A DNA stretch of 64,000 nucleotides from Prevotella intermedia ATCC 25611 = DSM 20706 (GCF_001953955.1 NZ_CP019300.1:1364001-1428000), one strand, 5' to 3'. Shown: positions 34,513-43,992, counted from the stretch's first letter. Translations and numbers: made by a program. The notes: generated from the sequence alone by a model not told the origin.

Positions 34513-35697
34513 ATGGACGCATTTTTCCGTACTCACGCCTACTTAGTGGAGCATAACCATGCACCAGTGCGCCGTATGCTTATGGACGAAATAGATTGGA
34601 ACGACCGAATGATAGGCATTAAAGGTACACGTGGTGTAGGAAAAACGACCTTCCTTCTTCAATATGCGAAAGAAAGATTTGGTGCTAACGACCGCCAGTG
34701 TCTTTATATAAATATGAACAACTTTTATTTTCAGGAAAGAGGAATTGCCGACTTTGCTGGAGATTTTTATAGAGGTGGCGGAAAGGTTCTACTCATCGAC
34801 CAAGTTTTCAAGCAACCCAACTGGAGCGGCGAGTTGCGTAAATGCTACGACAACTATCCTGAATTAAAGATTGTCTTTACAGGGTCGAGCGTCATGCGCC
34901 TTAAAGAAGAAAACCCAGAGCTAAATGGTATTGTCAAGAGTTACAATCTACGGGGATTCTCGTTTAGGGAGTTCTTGAATTATATGTCAGGACATAATTT
35001 CCCTACCTACTCGCTTGACGATATTATAAAGAACCACGAACAAATCGCAATGCAAATTTTGCCAAAGGTCAGTCCGCTAAAATATTTTCAAGATTATATT
35101 CATCATGGTTATTATCCTTTCTTTTTGGAAAACAGAAATTATTCCGAAAACTTGCTGAAGACAATGAACATGATGACCGAGGTAGATATTTTGCTTATTA
35201 AACAAATAGAGTTGAAGTATCTTACAAAAATTAAGACACTTTTCTATCTGCTTGCTTTAGAAGGTCCAAAGTCACCTAATATAAGCAATTTGGCAAAAGA
35301 GATAAACACAAGTCGTGCAACTGTTATGAACTATATTAAGTATCTGTCAGATTCACGCTTGATAAACATTATCTATCCTGTTGGACAAGAATTTCCTAAA
35401 AAGCCAGCAAAGGTGATAATGAACAATTCCAACCTTATTTACGCAATATATCCAATACACGTAGAACAGCAAGATGTAATGGAAACATTCTTTGTCAACG
35501 CTCTGCTGTCTGGACATTTGGTGAACGAAGGAAGCAAACAAGGAAATTATATAATAGACGAAAATAAGAGATTCAGGATTTGCGATGCGGAGAATACGAA
35601 GATGCGTTTAAACAACGAAACCATTTACGCTCGCTATAATACAGAAGTTGGGAAAGATAATAAAATCCCACTTTGGCTATTTGGATTTCTATATTGA
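34513..35697 (+). CDS. AAA family ATPase (AAA_14/DUF4143-like)
   Basis: This 394-residue protein has a Walker A IKGTRGVGKTTFLLQYAKER near residue 38, a Walker B-like KVLLIDQVFKQPNWSGELRK and sensor-1 LKIVFTGSSVMRLKEENPEL, all as in AAA_14. A helix-turn-helix-like segment, NISNLAKEINTSRATVMNYI, follows, and the protein ends with a DUF4143-like restriction-endonuclease-fold domain. Such proteins are common in Bacteroidota and their function is not established. Walker B has Q where E is expected (LLIDQ), which may reduce hydrolysis, although AAA_14 proteins often have D-E/Q here. It has its own promoter and lies 128 nt upstream of nifJ. Confidence 0.88.
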   Translation: MDAFFRTHAYLVEHNHAPVRRMLMDEIDWNDRMIGIKGTRGVGKTTFLLQYAKERFGANDRQCLYINMNNFYFQERGIADFAGDFYRGGGKVLLIDQVFKQPNWSGELRKCYDNYPELKIVFTGSSVMRLKEENPELNGIVKSYNLRGFSFREFLNYMSGHNFPTYSLDDIIKNHEQIAMQILPKVSPLKYFQDYIHHGYYPFFLENRNYSENLLKTMNMMTEVDILLIKQIELKYLTKIKTLFYLLALEGPKSPNISNLAKEINTSRATVMNYIKYLSDSRLINIIYPVGQEFPKKPAKVIMNNSNLIYAIYPIHVEQQDVMETFFVNALLSGHLVNEGSKQGNYIIDENKRFRICDAENTKMRLNNETIYARYNTEVGKDNKIPLWLFGFLY

Positions 35698-35825
35698 TAC
35701 TAAGACTAAAGCGCAAACACAAAATAAAACTACAAGTATAAATACAAAAAAGAGGAATTTAATAATAAACAGGCCTATACAAAACAGACCAAAAACATTA
35801 TAGAAACATTTAATAAATAAAGACA

Positions 35826-38800
35826 ATGGCGAAAGAAAAAAAGTACATTACCTGTGATGGTAATGAAGCCGCAGCTCATGTGAGCTACATGTTTTCAGAG
35901 GTAGCAGCTATCTACCCTATTACTCCGTCTTCTCCAATGGCGGAGCATGTTGATACATGGTCAGCAAAAGGACGTAAGAATCTTTTCGGTCAGACTGTAA
36001 CAGTTCAGGAAATGCAATCAGAAGGTGGTGCTGCAGGTGCTATGCACGGCTCACTCCAAGCTGGTGCGCTTACAACAACATTCACCGCTTCACAAGGTTT
36101 GTTGTTGATGATTCCTAATATGTATAAGATTGCAGGTGAAATGCTTCCTTGCGTGTTCGACGTTTCAGCTCGTACAATCGCGACACACTCATTGTGTATC
36201 TTCGGCGACCACTCAGACGTTATGGCTTGTCGTCAGACAGGTTTTGCAATGTTCTGCTCTGGTTCAGTGCAAGAAGTAATGGACCTTACAGCAGTTCCAC
36301 ATCTTGCTTCATTGAAGACAAGCATACCATTTGTAAACTTCTTCGACGGTTTCCGTACATCTCATGAATATCAGAAGATTGAGATGATTGACCAAGACGA
36401 AGTTGCTAAACTGCTCGACCCAGAAGATGTAAAACGTTTCCGCGACCGTGCACTCTCTCCAGAACGCCCTGTAACTCGTGGTACTGCTGAGAACCCAGAA
36501 ACATTCTTCACACACCGCGAGGCTTGCAACCAGTATTACGAAAATATTCCAGAAATAGTTGAAGATTACTTGGTTAAGATAAAGGATATTACTGGTCGTG
36601 AATACCACCTCTTCTCTTACTATGGTGCTGAAGATGCAGAAAATATCATTATCCTTATGGGTTCTGCTACCGAAGCAGCTCGCGAAGCTATCGACTACCA
36701 AATGAAGCAAGGCAAGAAGATTGGTATGATTTCTGTTCACCTATATCGTCCATTCTCTGTTAAGCACTTACTCGCAGCTGTTCCAAAGACTGTGAAGCGC
36801 ATTGCTGTGCTCGACAGAACGAAAGAACCTGGTGCAGAAGGCGAACCATTGTACCTTGATGTTAAGAGCGCATTCTACGATGTTGAAAACAAACCTCTGA
36901 TTGTTGGTGGCCGTTATGGTCTCGGTTCATCTGATACCACACCAGCTCACATCATCTCTGTATTCAACAATCTTGAACTCGTTGAACCTAAGAACCACTT
37001 CACAGTAGGTATCGTAGACGACGTTACATTCACATCTCTCCCATTGATAGATGAAATACCAATGGGTGGTGAAGGTACGTTTGAGGCTAAGTTCTATGGT
37101 TTGGGGGCTGACGGTACTGTCGGTGCAAACAAGAACTCTGTCAAGATTATCGGCGACAACACCAACAAGCACTGCCAAGCATACTTCTCTTATGACTCTA
37201 AGAAGTCTGGTGGTTTCACTTGCTCTCACCTTCGTTTCGGAGACAGCGAAATCCGTTCTACCTATCAGGTAAATACACCTAACTTCGTAGCCTGCCACGT
37301 TCAGGCATACTTACGTATGTACGACGTAATTCGTGGTTTGCAGAAGAACGGTACTTTCCTTCTGAACACCATTTTCGAAGGTGAAGAACTTGCAAACTTC
37401 ATTCCTAACAAGATTAAGCGTTACTTCGCTCAAAACAATATCACCGTTTACTACATCAACGCAACAAAGATTGCACAGGAAATTGGTCTTGGCAACCGTA
37501 CCAATACCATTCTTCAGAGTGCATTCTTCCGTATTACAGAAGTAATACCTGTTGATTTGGCGGTTGAGCAGATGAAGGAATTCATCGTTAAGTCTTACGG
37601 CAATAAGGGACAAGACGTGGTTGATAAGAACTATGCAGCCGTAGACCGTGGTGGCGAATATAAGACGTTGTCAGTAGATCCAGCTTGGGCTAACCTTGCA
37701 GACGATGAAGAAGATGTAAACGACAATGCTCCTGCGTATATCAAGGAAATTGTCCGTCCTATCAACGGTCAGGTAGGCGACTTGCTCAAAGTTTCTGACT
37801 TCATCAAGTACGATATGGTAGACGGTACTATGAAGAACGGTTCTTCTGCGTTTGAAAAACGTGGAGTTGAAGCCTTCCACCCAGAGTGGACTTCTGAAAA
37901 TTGTATCCAATGTAACAAGTGTGCTTACGTTTGTCCTCACGCTTGTATCCGTCCATTCGTTCTCGACGACGAAGAAATAAAGGGCTTTGAAGACAAGACA
38001 TTGGAAATGAAGGTGCCAAAGCCTATGGCAGGTATGCACTTCCGCATTCAGGTCAGCATTCTCGACTGTGTAGGTTGTGGTAACTGCGCTGACGTTTGCC
38101 CAGGCAACAAGCAGGGCAAGGCACTTGCAATGGTTCCATTCGAACGCGAGCAAAAGCAAATCGATAACTGGGACTACCTCGTTAAGAATGTCAAGACAAA
38201 GCAACATTTGGTAGATATCAAGAGCAACGTTAAGAACTCACAGTTTGCTCAGCCATTGTTCGAGTTCTCAGGAGCTTGTGCAGGTTGTGGCGAAACTCCT
38301 TACGTCAAGTTGATTTCTCAATTGTATGGCGACCGTGAAATGATTGCCAACGCTACGGGTTGTTCTTCTATCTATTCAGCTTCAATCCCTTCAACCCCTT
38401 ACACAACCAACGAACAGGGACAAGGTCCTGCTTTCGACAACTCATTGTTCGAGGACTTCTGCGAATTTGGTCTGGGTATGGCACTTGGTAACAAGAAGAT
38501 GCGTGAGCGCATTACCAAACTCTTGAACGAGGCTACAGCTGAAGAACACGTATCTGCAGAATTCAAGGCTGCTGCTCAAGCATGGATTGAGGCTAAGGAC
38601 GACGCCGATGCGTCTAAGGAAGCAAGTGCAGCATTGAAGCCAATGATTGCTGCAGGTGCTGAAGCAGGTTGCCCAATCTGCAAGGAATTGAAGACTTTAG
38701 ACCACTACTTGTTAAAGCGTTCACAATGGATTATCGGTGGTGACGGTGCTTCTTACGACATTGGTTACGGTGGTCTCGACCACGTTATCGCTTCTGGCGA

Positions 38801-39392
38801 AGATGTAAATATCCTCGTACTCGATACTGAGGTTTACTCTAATACAGGCGGTCAAAGTTCTAAGTCTACCCCACTCGGTGCCATCGCACAGTTTGCTGCA
38901 CAGGGCAAGCGTATCCGTAAGAAGGACCTCGGTTTGATGGCAACCACTTACGGCTACGTATATGTTGCCCAAATCGCTATGGGTGCCGACCAAGCACAGA
39001 CTCTTAAGGCTATCCGCGAGGCTGAAGCATACCCAGGTCCATCACTCATCATCGCTTACTCTCCATGTATCAACCACGGTCTGAAGGCTAAGGGTGGTAT
39101 GGGCAAGAGCCAAGCAGAAGAAGGTCGCGCTGTAGAAAGCGGTTACTGGCACTTGTGGCGTTACAACCCACAGTTGGCAGAAGAAGGCAAGAACCCATTC
39201 ACTCTTGACTCTAAGGAGCCAGACTGGAGCAAGTTCCAAGACTTCTTGATGGGCGAAGTACGCTATCTCTCAGTTAAGAAGGCTTATCCTAACGAAGCAC
39301 AAGAGCTCTTCGATGCTGCTGAACAAATGGCGAAACTCCGCTACCAAAGCTATGTTCGCAAGAGCAAGGAGGACTGGAGCGAAAGCATCTAA
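35826..39392 (+). CDS. nifJ: Pyruvate:ferredoxin (flavodoxin) oxidoreductase
   Basis: This 1188-residue single-chain enzyme oxidises pyruvate and CoA to acetyl-CoA and CO2, reducing ferredoxin; it is central to fermentation in anaerobes. In order it has: pyrimidine-binding domain I (YPITPSSPMAEHVDTW), a gamma domain, two ferredoxin clusters (CIQCNKCAYVCPHACIRP near 692 and CVGCGNCADVCPGNKQ near 748), a CAGCGETPY cysteine motif near 823, and the thiamine-diphosphate domain (GGDGASYDIGYGGLDHV, then NTGGQSSKSTP). The codon use is strongly biased towards preferred codons, as in highly expressed genes. No clear promoter is visible in the 128 nt upstream. A strong terminator follows. Confidence 0.97.
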   Translation: MAKEKKYITCDGNEAAAHVSYMFSEVAAIYPITPSSPMAEHVDTWSAKGRKNLFGQTVTVQEMQSEGGAAGAMHGSLQAGALTTTFTASQGLLLMIPNMYKIAGEMLPCVFDVSARTIATHSLCIFGDHSDVMACRQTGFAMFCSGSVQEVMDLTAVPHLASLKTSIPFVNFFDGFRTSHEYQKIEMIDQDEVAKLLDPEDVKRFRDRALSPERPVTRGTAENPETFFTHREACNQYYENIPEIVEDYLVKIKDITGREYHLFSYYGAEDAENIIILMGSATEAAREAIDYQMKQGKKIGMISVHLYRPFSVKHLLAAVPKTVKRIAVLDRTKEPGAEGEPLYLDVKSAFYDVENKPLIVGGRYGLGSSDTTPAHIISVFNNLELVEPKNHFTVGIVDDVTFTSLPLIDEIPMGGEGTFEAKFYGLGADGTVGANKNSVKIIGDNTNKHCQAYFSYDSKKSGGFTCSHLRFGDSEIRSTYQVNTPNFVACHVQAYLRMYDVIRGLQKNGTFLLNTIFEGEELANFIPNKIKRYFAQNNITVYYINATKIAQEIGLGNRTNTILQSAFFRITEVIPVDLAVEQMKEFIVKSYGNKGQDVVDKNYAAVDRGGEYKTLSVDPAWANLADDEEDVNDNAPAYIKEIVRPINGQVGDLLKVSDFIKYDMVDGTMKNGSSAFEKRGVEAFHPEWTSENCIQCNKCAYVCPHACIRPFVLDDEEIKGFEDKTLEMKVPKPMAGMHFRIQVSILDCVGCGNCADVCPGNKQGKALAMVPFEREQKQIDNWDYLVKNVKTKQHLVDIKSNVKNSQFAQPLFEFSGACAGCGETPYVKLISQLYGDREMIANATGCSSIYSASIPSTPYTTNEQGQGPAFDNSLFEDFCEFGLGMALGNKKMRERITKLLNEATAEEHVSAEFKAAAQAWIEAKDDADASKEASAALKPMIAAGAEAGCPICKELKTLDHYLLKRSQWIIGGDGASYDIGYGGLDHVIASGEDVNILVLDTEVYSNTGGQSSKSTPLGAIAQFAAQGKRIRKKDLGLMATTYGYVYVAQIAMGADQAQTLKAIREAEAYPGPSLIIAYSPCINHGLKAKGGMGKSQAEEGRAVESGYWHLWRYNPQLAEEGKNPFTLDSKEPDWSKFQDFLMGEVRYLSVKKAYPNEAQELFDAAEQMAKLRYQSYVRKSKEDWSESI

Positions 39393-39419
39393 CAAAGATT
39401 AATACTCTAAAATAGACTT

Positions 39420-39457
39420 GAGGGCGTGTCAAAAATCAGTTTGACACGCCCTCTTTT
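39420..39457. terminator. nifJ terminator
   Basis: GAGGGCGTGTCAAA pairs with TTTGACACGCCCTC, followed by TTTT. The arms are G+C-rich and perfect. Confidence 0.85.
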
Positions 39458-39606
39458 ATATCATGGCGATGCTGTATACCCCACTCCGCACGTTCAGTAA
39501 AATATTTTGTATGACAAATAAATATCTTTCTTTGTATTACATAATACTTGACATATTCCGACAGCTCCTTAACAGGTTCTTATGGAAAGATATATAACAT
39601 ATAGTT

Positions 39607-39668
39607 TTGGACACGTTAGTCCAACCTATTGGACTAATGTGTCCAGCGAGTTGGACTAACGTGTCCAA
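39607..39668. repeat. Three 18-nt quasi-palindromic units at 22-nt period
   Basis: Units begin at 39607 (TTGGACACGTTAGTCCAA, inverted), 39629 (TTGGACTAATGTGTCCAG) and 39651 (TTGGACTAACGTGTCCAA). Each has TTGGAC/GTCCAA half-sites, the spacing between starts is 22 nt, and the linkers are 4 nt. It lies downstream of both flanking genes. Confidence 0.85.
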
Positions 39669-39710
39669 TATCGTTGGTTCGGAAGAAATCATTAGCACTG
39701 AATATTTTTA

Positions 39711-42617
39711 TCAAATATGGCTCTTTCTGCGATAGTCTGTCGGTGTTACACCACACACGTTCTTGAAAGCCCGCACAAAGTTGGGATAAGCATCGAAACC
39801 ACATAGGTCTGCTACCTCCATAAAACTTATCTTGGGGTCTTTATCCAATATGTTGCAGGCTTTCCTGATTTTAAGTCGCTGGATATAAATTGATGGTGAA
39901 TAACCTGTCAAGGCATTGATTTTGCGATAGAACTGACGGGGACTCATACACATATACGAAGCAATCACGGAAACATCTGCATCTTTGTTCTTGCTAAGCT
40001 GCATATAGACTACACTCGTTACCTTGGTGAGGAAGCGTAATTCGGCTTCCTTAGGCGGTTCGATACCTTCTTCCTCTTCTTTCTTCAGTTCTACTGACAC
40101 TTTTGCGAACTTCTCTTGCAATAACTTTCGTCCTGCCAGCAGCTTCTCTACCCTTGTGCGCAGTTCTTCGGTATTGAATGGTTTTGAGAGGTAGGCATCA
40201 GCTCCTGCCTCTATGCCCTTTATGCGCTCTTCTTCAGTAATCTTGGCAGTTACCACGATGATGGGAATATGATTGATGATTTCATTTTCTCGCACCTGTC
40301 GGCATACTTCCAAACCGTCCATGCCAGGCATCATCAGGTCGGTAATGATGAGGTCGGGAATAAATTCTAAGGCTTTTTCCAACCCTTCCTTTCCATTCTT
40401 AGCATACAAAATAGCATACTGGTCGGTAAAAAGTGAACCTATGTAGGTTGCAATGTCGTGGTTGTCCTCGATGATGAGCAGGCGGCAGTCGTTGTCATTA
40501 TCGATACTATCATCAGGAGCCTTCGTAATTTCGGGCAAGAATGGTGTCTTGATTTCTACATTGGGAAGAATCTGCTGTTTATAGCGGTTGCGAATAGGCA
40601 TACTAACATGGAATGTCGTGCCTTTGCCCACTACACTTTCTACGGTTATCTTTCCATCAACGGCGTTCATAATCTGTTTGACAAGTGCCAACCCCACACC
40701 CGTACCAATGTTTTGTATATCGTTTTCTTCTTGATAGAATGGCTCGAAGATATGCGAAATAACTTCCTTGTCCATACCCTTTCCAGTATCGGAAACATCA
40801 ACGAAGAGTTGTTGGTTCTCGCACCATGCAGAGATACTCACCTTTCCGTATTCAGGCGTGAACTTGAAAGCATTGGAAAGCAAATTGTTCATAACTTTAT
40901 CTACATAGTTAGGTACAAAATCCATAATAACTTCGCCTTTGGGGAAGAATTGAAGGTCGATGTTACAACTACGAGCATAGCTATAATAGCTTTCTACAAC
41001 CATGGTGAGGTATGCTATAATATTACCATTCTTCCAATCGGGATTGCCTACAGCAGATTTTATTTTCGATATATCCAAGAGTTGATTAATGAGCATGAGC
41101 AATCCGTTTCCTTGCCGTTCTATGGTTTGCGCCTTAGTCTTTACCTCTTCTTTATCAGAGGTTTGCAGTTCATGGCTCAAGCCAAGAATAACGGTAAGTG
41201 GCGTTCGGAACTCGTGGGTTATGTTGGTGAAGAAGTTCTCGCGCAAAGCAGACATTCGTTTCAACGCCCGATGATTGCGTTGGCGCAGTCGGTTGGTATA
41301 AAGCACCATTGCCAATATTCCTGCCAAACTGAACAGCACAATTCCAAGAATAATATATCCAATGTAACGTGTGGTGCGTTCCTCTTCCAATCGGTGGCGG
41401 GCTTCGTTCATCTGCCTTTCCTGCCTGTGGCGTTCTATTTTCAAACTTGCATTCTGAATACGGTTCACTTTCTCCATATCCAGCACACTATCCTGCATTG
41501 CCGTTGCTTTCTCGTACGAAGCCAATGCCGCACTGCAATCGCCCTCCTGCTTGTAGTTCTTATAATATAAGGTGTAGATTTCTGCCAAATGTTCCTTAGA
41601 TTTTATTCGTTCAGCCATTTGCTTTGCTTTTCCGAGATATGCCATAGCCTTGGCATTGTTGCCCGTAGTGTGATAGATTCTGGCAAGAGCAATGAGCGAA
41701 TTCAGCGCATGCCAGTCGTCTTTCGATGCCTGCATCATCTGATAGGCTGTTTCGTATTCGGTCGTCGCCTTGCCGTATTGCCCCGCTTTCTCGTAGAGCG
41801 AACCAAAATAAGTATGACAGAGCGAAATGCCGAGTTCTTTCTCAGCCTCTGTATTGAGTGCCATAGACTTGCGGTAATACACCCATGCCGAGTCAGTCTT
41901 TCCCTTGTGCTCGAAGATAGAACCAAGATTAGCATAGTTGATGGCTTGCCCCACCGTGCTGTTCAAGCTTCGTTCGCCTGCCAATGCCATACGCAATGCA
42001 CTGTCGGCTCGCTCATAGTTACCCAATGCCAAGTAGACATTCCCCAGTCCATTGAGCGATACCACGCGGTTCTTCTTGGCGGTGAATGACGTATCGGTAC
42101 ACTCCTCGCTCAGTTTCCATGCGTTGTAATGGTATTCCTGTGCCACGTCGAGCACACCCATACGTCGGTAATCTGTACCGATGTTATTCAGTGCCTGTAC
42201 CAATTCAAGCGTATCGCCGACGCTTTCTGTCTGCTGTTGCCCTTTACTGTGTACACTCAAGGCTTCCTCGAAACGACTTTCGTTGCGCAGTGCCTTGCCC
42301 CATTCTCTCAAAGCCACGATGCTGCCGAGCTTATTCCCCTCGCTTTCCATTTGCTTTTGCAATAATGCAAGCGAGTCCACGCCGTGTGTAGAACGGACGA
42401 TGCTGTCTGTTGTCTTGCGCTCGGCAGGACTGAAAGTTATCGGTTTCTTCTCGCATGAAGTAAGTAGGAAAAAGGTTGAACCAGATGCTACCCACACACT
42501 TAAAAAAGAGTAGCGTCGTTTACGCCAGTTTCTAAAAGGGTTGTAACAAGGTTGTAGAGTGTTTTTTACGTTATGCTTATAATATTGCATAATATGTGAT
42601 GTTTTTTGTTTGTTCAT
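39711..42617 (-). CDS. Hybrid two-component system regulator with TPR sensor and AraC output
   Basis: This 968-residue protein combines sensor and regulator. It has a lipobox-like LLTSC (Cys55), TPR repeats (about 90-400), a coiled coil and one membrane helix (YIILGIVLFSLAGILAMVLY, about 421-440). HisKA follows with His468 in THEFRTPL, then HATPase with the N box NNLLSNAFKFTP and DTGKGM. The receiver domain has Asp760 (IITDLMMPGMDG), Thr790 and Lys812, and an AraC-type HTH occupies about 868-965. All key phosphorelay residues are present. Hybrid regulators usually control polysaccharide-utilisation loci, but no susC/susD genes are nearby, and the TPR sensor in place of a Y_Y_Y/propeller sensor points to a different signal. 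The promoter is at 42694-42723. The divergent neighbour encodes an unknown small protein. Confidence 0.95.
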   Translation of the reverse strand: MNKQKTSHIMQYYKHNVKNTLQPCYNPFRNWRKRRYSFLSVWVASGSTFFLLTSCEKKPITFSPAERKTTDSIVRSTHGVDSLALLQKQMESEGNKLGSIVALREWGKALRNESRFEEALSVHSKGQQQTESVGDTLELVQALNNIGTDYRRMGVLDVAQEYHYNAWKLSEECTDTSFTAKKNRVVSLNGLGNVYLALGNYERADSALRMALAGERSLNSTVGQAINYANLGSIFEHKGKTDSAWVYYRKSMALNTEAEKELGISLCHTYFGSLYEKAGQYGKATTEYETAYQMMQASKDDWHALNSLIALARIYHTTGNNAKAMAYLGKAKQMAERIKSKEHLAEIYTLYYKNYKQEGDCSAALASYEKATAMQDSVLDMEKVNRIQNASLKIERHRQERQMNEARHRLEEERTTRYIGYIILGIVLFSLAGILAMVLYTNRLRQRNHRALKRMSALRENFFTNITHEFRTPLTVILGLSHELQTSDKEEVKTKAQTIERQGNGLLMLINQLLDISKIKSAVGNPDWKNGNIIAYLTMVVESYYSYARSCNIDLQFFPKGEVIMDFVPNYVDKVMNNLLSNAFKFTPEYGKVSISAWCENQQLFVDVSDTGKGMDKEVISHIFEPFYQEENDIQNIGTGVGLALVKQIMNAVDGKITVESVVGKGTTFHVSMPIRNRYKQQILPNVEIKTPFLPEITKAPDDSIDNDNDCRLLIIEDNHDIATYIGSLFTDQYAILYAKNGKEGLEKALEFIPDLIITDLMMPGMDGLEVCRQVRENEIINHIPIIVVTAKITEEERIKGIEAGADAYLSKPFNTEELRTRVEKLLAGRKLLQEKFAKVSVELKKEEEEGIEPPKEAELRFLTKVTSVVYMQLSKNKDADVSVIASYMCMSPRQFYRKINALTGYSPSIYIQRLKIRKACNILDKDPKISFMEVADLCGFDAYPNFVRAFKNVCGVTPTDYRRKSHI

Positions 42618-42693
42618 AGAATTGTTTTCATTGTATGTTCAGGCATTCGACAGTAGAAACTATACGAATGGAATTTGTGTCCTTTATGGTATG

Positions 42694-42723
42694 CAAAGAT
42701 AGTAAAAACTTTTTAGCCTCCAA
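42694..42723 (-). promoter_or_regulatory. Promoter of the hybrid regulator
   Basis: On the minus strand TTG (42723-42721), 19-nt spacer, TATCTTTG (42701-42694). Confidence 0.65.
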
Positions 42724-42889
42724 TAATATTCCAACAAAACTTTCATACGGTATCATACTTTCTCACTGCACCAAAAACAACAAAAGAATGGTATAAAATC
42801 TCTTGGAAGCTTGAAAGTTTTAGCTTGTTAAAAAGATAAAAAATATCATTTGTAAAATATAATATATCAACAACTTAGCGGAACTACAT

Positions 42890-42958
42890 GTCCGAATATG
42901 ATAGGTGTGAGGAATTTAAAAAGTCCGATTATGATAGTTTTTTGTCCGATTATGATAG
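42890..42958 (+). promoter_or_regulatory. Three phased direct repeats, probable activator-binding site
   Basis: GTCCGAATATGATAG (42890), GTCCGATTATGATAG (42923) and GTCCGATTATGATAG (42944). The start-to-start spacings of 33 and 21 nt equal about three and two helical turns. The last copy ends about 22 nt before the -7 box at 42981, where a good -33 box is lacking, as expected for an activator-dependent promoter. Confidence 0.65.
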
Positions 42959-42980
42959 GTGGTTTTATGCTATTCGACCT

Positions 42981-42988
42981 TAAATTTG
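42981..42988 (+). promoter_or_regulatory. Promoter -7 element of the 102-aa protein gene
   Basis: TAAATTTG lies 35 nt before the ATG at 43023. No TTTG occurs at the usual -33 distance. Confidence 0.5.
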
Positions 42989-43022
42989 CAACATAAATCC
43001 AAAAGTTTCAAATAAACTGATA

Positions 43023-43331
43023 ATGAGGAAAAAAGCAGATAACGAACCCTCTTTGGAGCAGATAAGGAACATGAAATTTTCGGAAGAACGTTTCCAACTG
43101 CTCGATACCATTCGCGATATGGTAAGCGACGAGTTCGACCGTCGTAAATTAATAGAAGAGGAAAGTTGTCTACATCTTAAAAATACAATTCATGAGCCCG
43201 TAGAGCTCAAGCCAACTGAGAATAAACCAGTGCATCGCATATTGTGGCAGCGACTCGTAAACATATTTAATATTGACAGTTATTCTAATATTCACAGCTT
43301 ATTTCACAACAAGGACAAACAAGCCACTTAA
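43023..43331 (+). CDS. Hypothetical protein (102 aa)
   Basis: The frame encodes 102 charged, mostly helical residues, MRKKADNEPSLEQIRNMKFS at the start and ending FHNKDKQAT. It contains FQLLDTIRDMVSDEFDRRKL and a short hydrophobic LWQRLVNIFNI, with no signal or membrane helix. I do not recognise a family. It is supported as a gene by the upstream promoter element with phased repeats and by a terminator about 155 nt after the stop. Because it is divergent from the hybrid regulator and carries a likely activator site, it may be that regulator's target. Confidence 0.65.
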   Translation: MRKKADNEPSLEQIRNMKFSEERFQLLDTIRDMVSDEFDRRKLIEEESCLHLKNTIHEPVELKPTENKPVHRILWQRLVNIFNIDSYSNIHSLFHNKDKQAT

Positions 43332-43484
43332 TAACCTATATAAATAAAACAACGAACATCAATTCTCTGACATAGCATTACGCTGAAAGGGGGATTCATT
43401 ATAGAACAAATTTTGTAAAGCAAATAGACAGAAAATATTTAAAAGAGAGTTCTACATCTAATCGAGAAGACTATTAAAACGTCA

Positions 43485-43519
43485 AGCCGCCTCGGCAGAG
43501 AATGCTGGGGCGGCTTTTT
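43485..43519 (+). terminator. Rho-independent terminator
   Basis: AGCCGCC (43485-43491) pairs with GGGCGGCT (43508-43515), followed by TTTTT. An inner CAG/CTG pairing extends the stem. Confidence 0.75.
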
Positions 43520-43680
43520 ATATTGTATAGTTAGTGTAAGTTCAATACTAAGAATTATGCTAGTATTGTTCTTTATAAGAAAAAATATAATTTAATATGC
43601 TTATAATTAAAGTGAAGTTTCTTCGTCAGATTCATACATCGAACTTATATTATTCATGAACAGAAAGAGGAAAATAGATG

Positions 43681-43866
43681 TGTAAATATTTTTCGCAAAC
43701 GCCATCATTACTTAACGTTCTAACCATCAACGCTTTACAAAACCTATTGTTTTGCATTCTAAAAGCGACTCTTTTGCATGGTAAAAGCGTAGGTTTTGCA
43801 ACGCAAAACAACCGCTTTCGCAACGCCAAAACGCAGTTCTCCATTTTTAACAGAATTATCTTTACA
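43681..43866 (+). repeat. 186-bp dispersed intergenic repeat, copy 5
   Basis: TGTAAATATTTTTCGCAA to TTATCTTTACA, exactly 186 bp. The second module reads AAAAGCGACTCTTTTGC and the fourth AAAACAACCGCTTTCGC, so their potential pairing is weaker than in the other copies. It lies between convergent genes. Confidence 0.92.
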
Positions 43867-43992
43867 AAATTAAACCGAAAAGCTCTCACTATTTCATAAG
43901 AAAAGTTTGCCAAACAACATCTGAGAGATAGCCTGCTCGACTTGCTTTCTTATGCCAAACTTACATTATTATTAAGGGAGTCAGGAGGTTGG

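Larger units (their letters stand above)
39393..39710. other. Convergent intergenic region with terminator and a three-unit array
   Basis: This 318-nt interval between the convergent nifJ and hybrid-regulator genes contains the nifJ terminator (39420-39453) and three 18-nt quasi-palindromic units at 39607-39668. Nothing else is visible. Confidence 0.6.
42618..43022. other. Divergent regulatory region
   Basis: This 405-nt region contains the hybrid-regulator promoter (42694-42723, minus), three direct repeats (42890-42958) and the plus-strand promoter element (42981-42988) of the 102-aa protein gene. Confidence 0.7.
43332..43992. other. Convergent intergenic region
   Basis: This 661-nt interval holds a terminator (43485-43519), a weak hairpin with arms CAATACTA/TAGTATTG (43543-43568) and repeat copy 5 (43681-43866). 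No gene is supported. Confidence 0.6.

Noticed and set aside
36149..38993. Open frames in other frames of the nifJ region
   Set aside because: All are shadows of the strongly codon-biased nifJ gene and none has a known domain.
40458..41570. Long plus-strand open frame (370 codons) opposite the hybrid regulator
   Set aside because: It is antisense to a gene with complete HisKA, HATPase and receiver motifs and shows no recognisable domain; it is a shadow.
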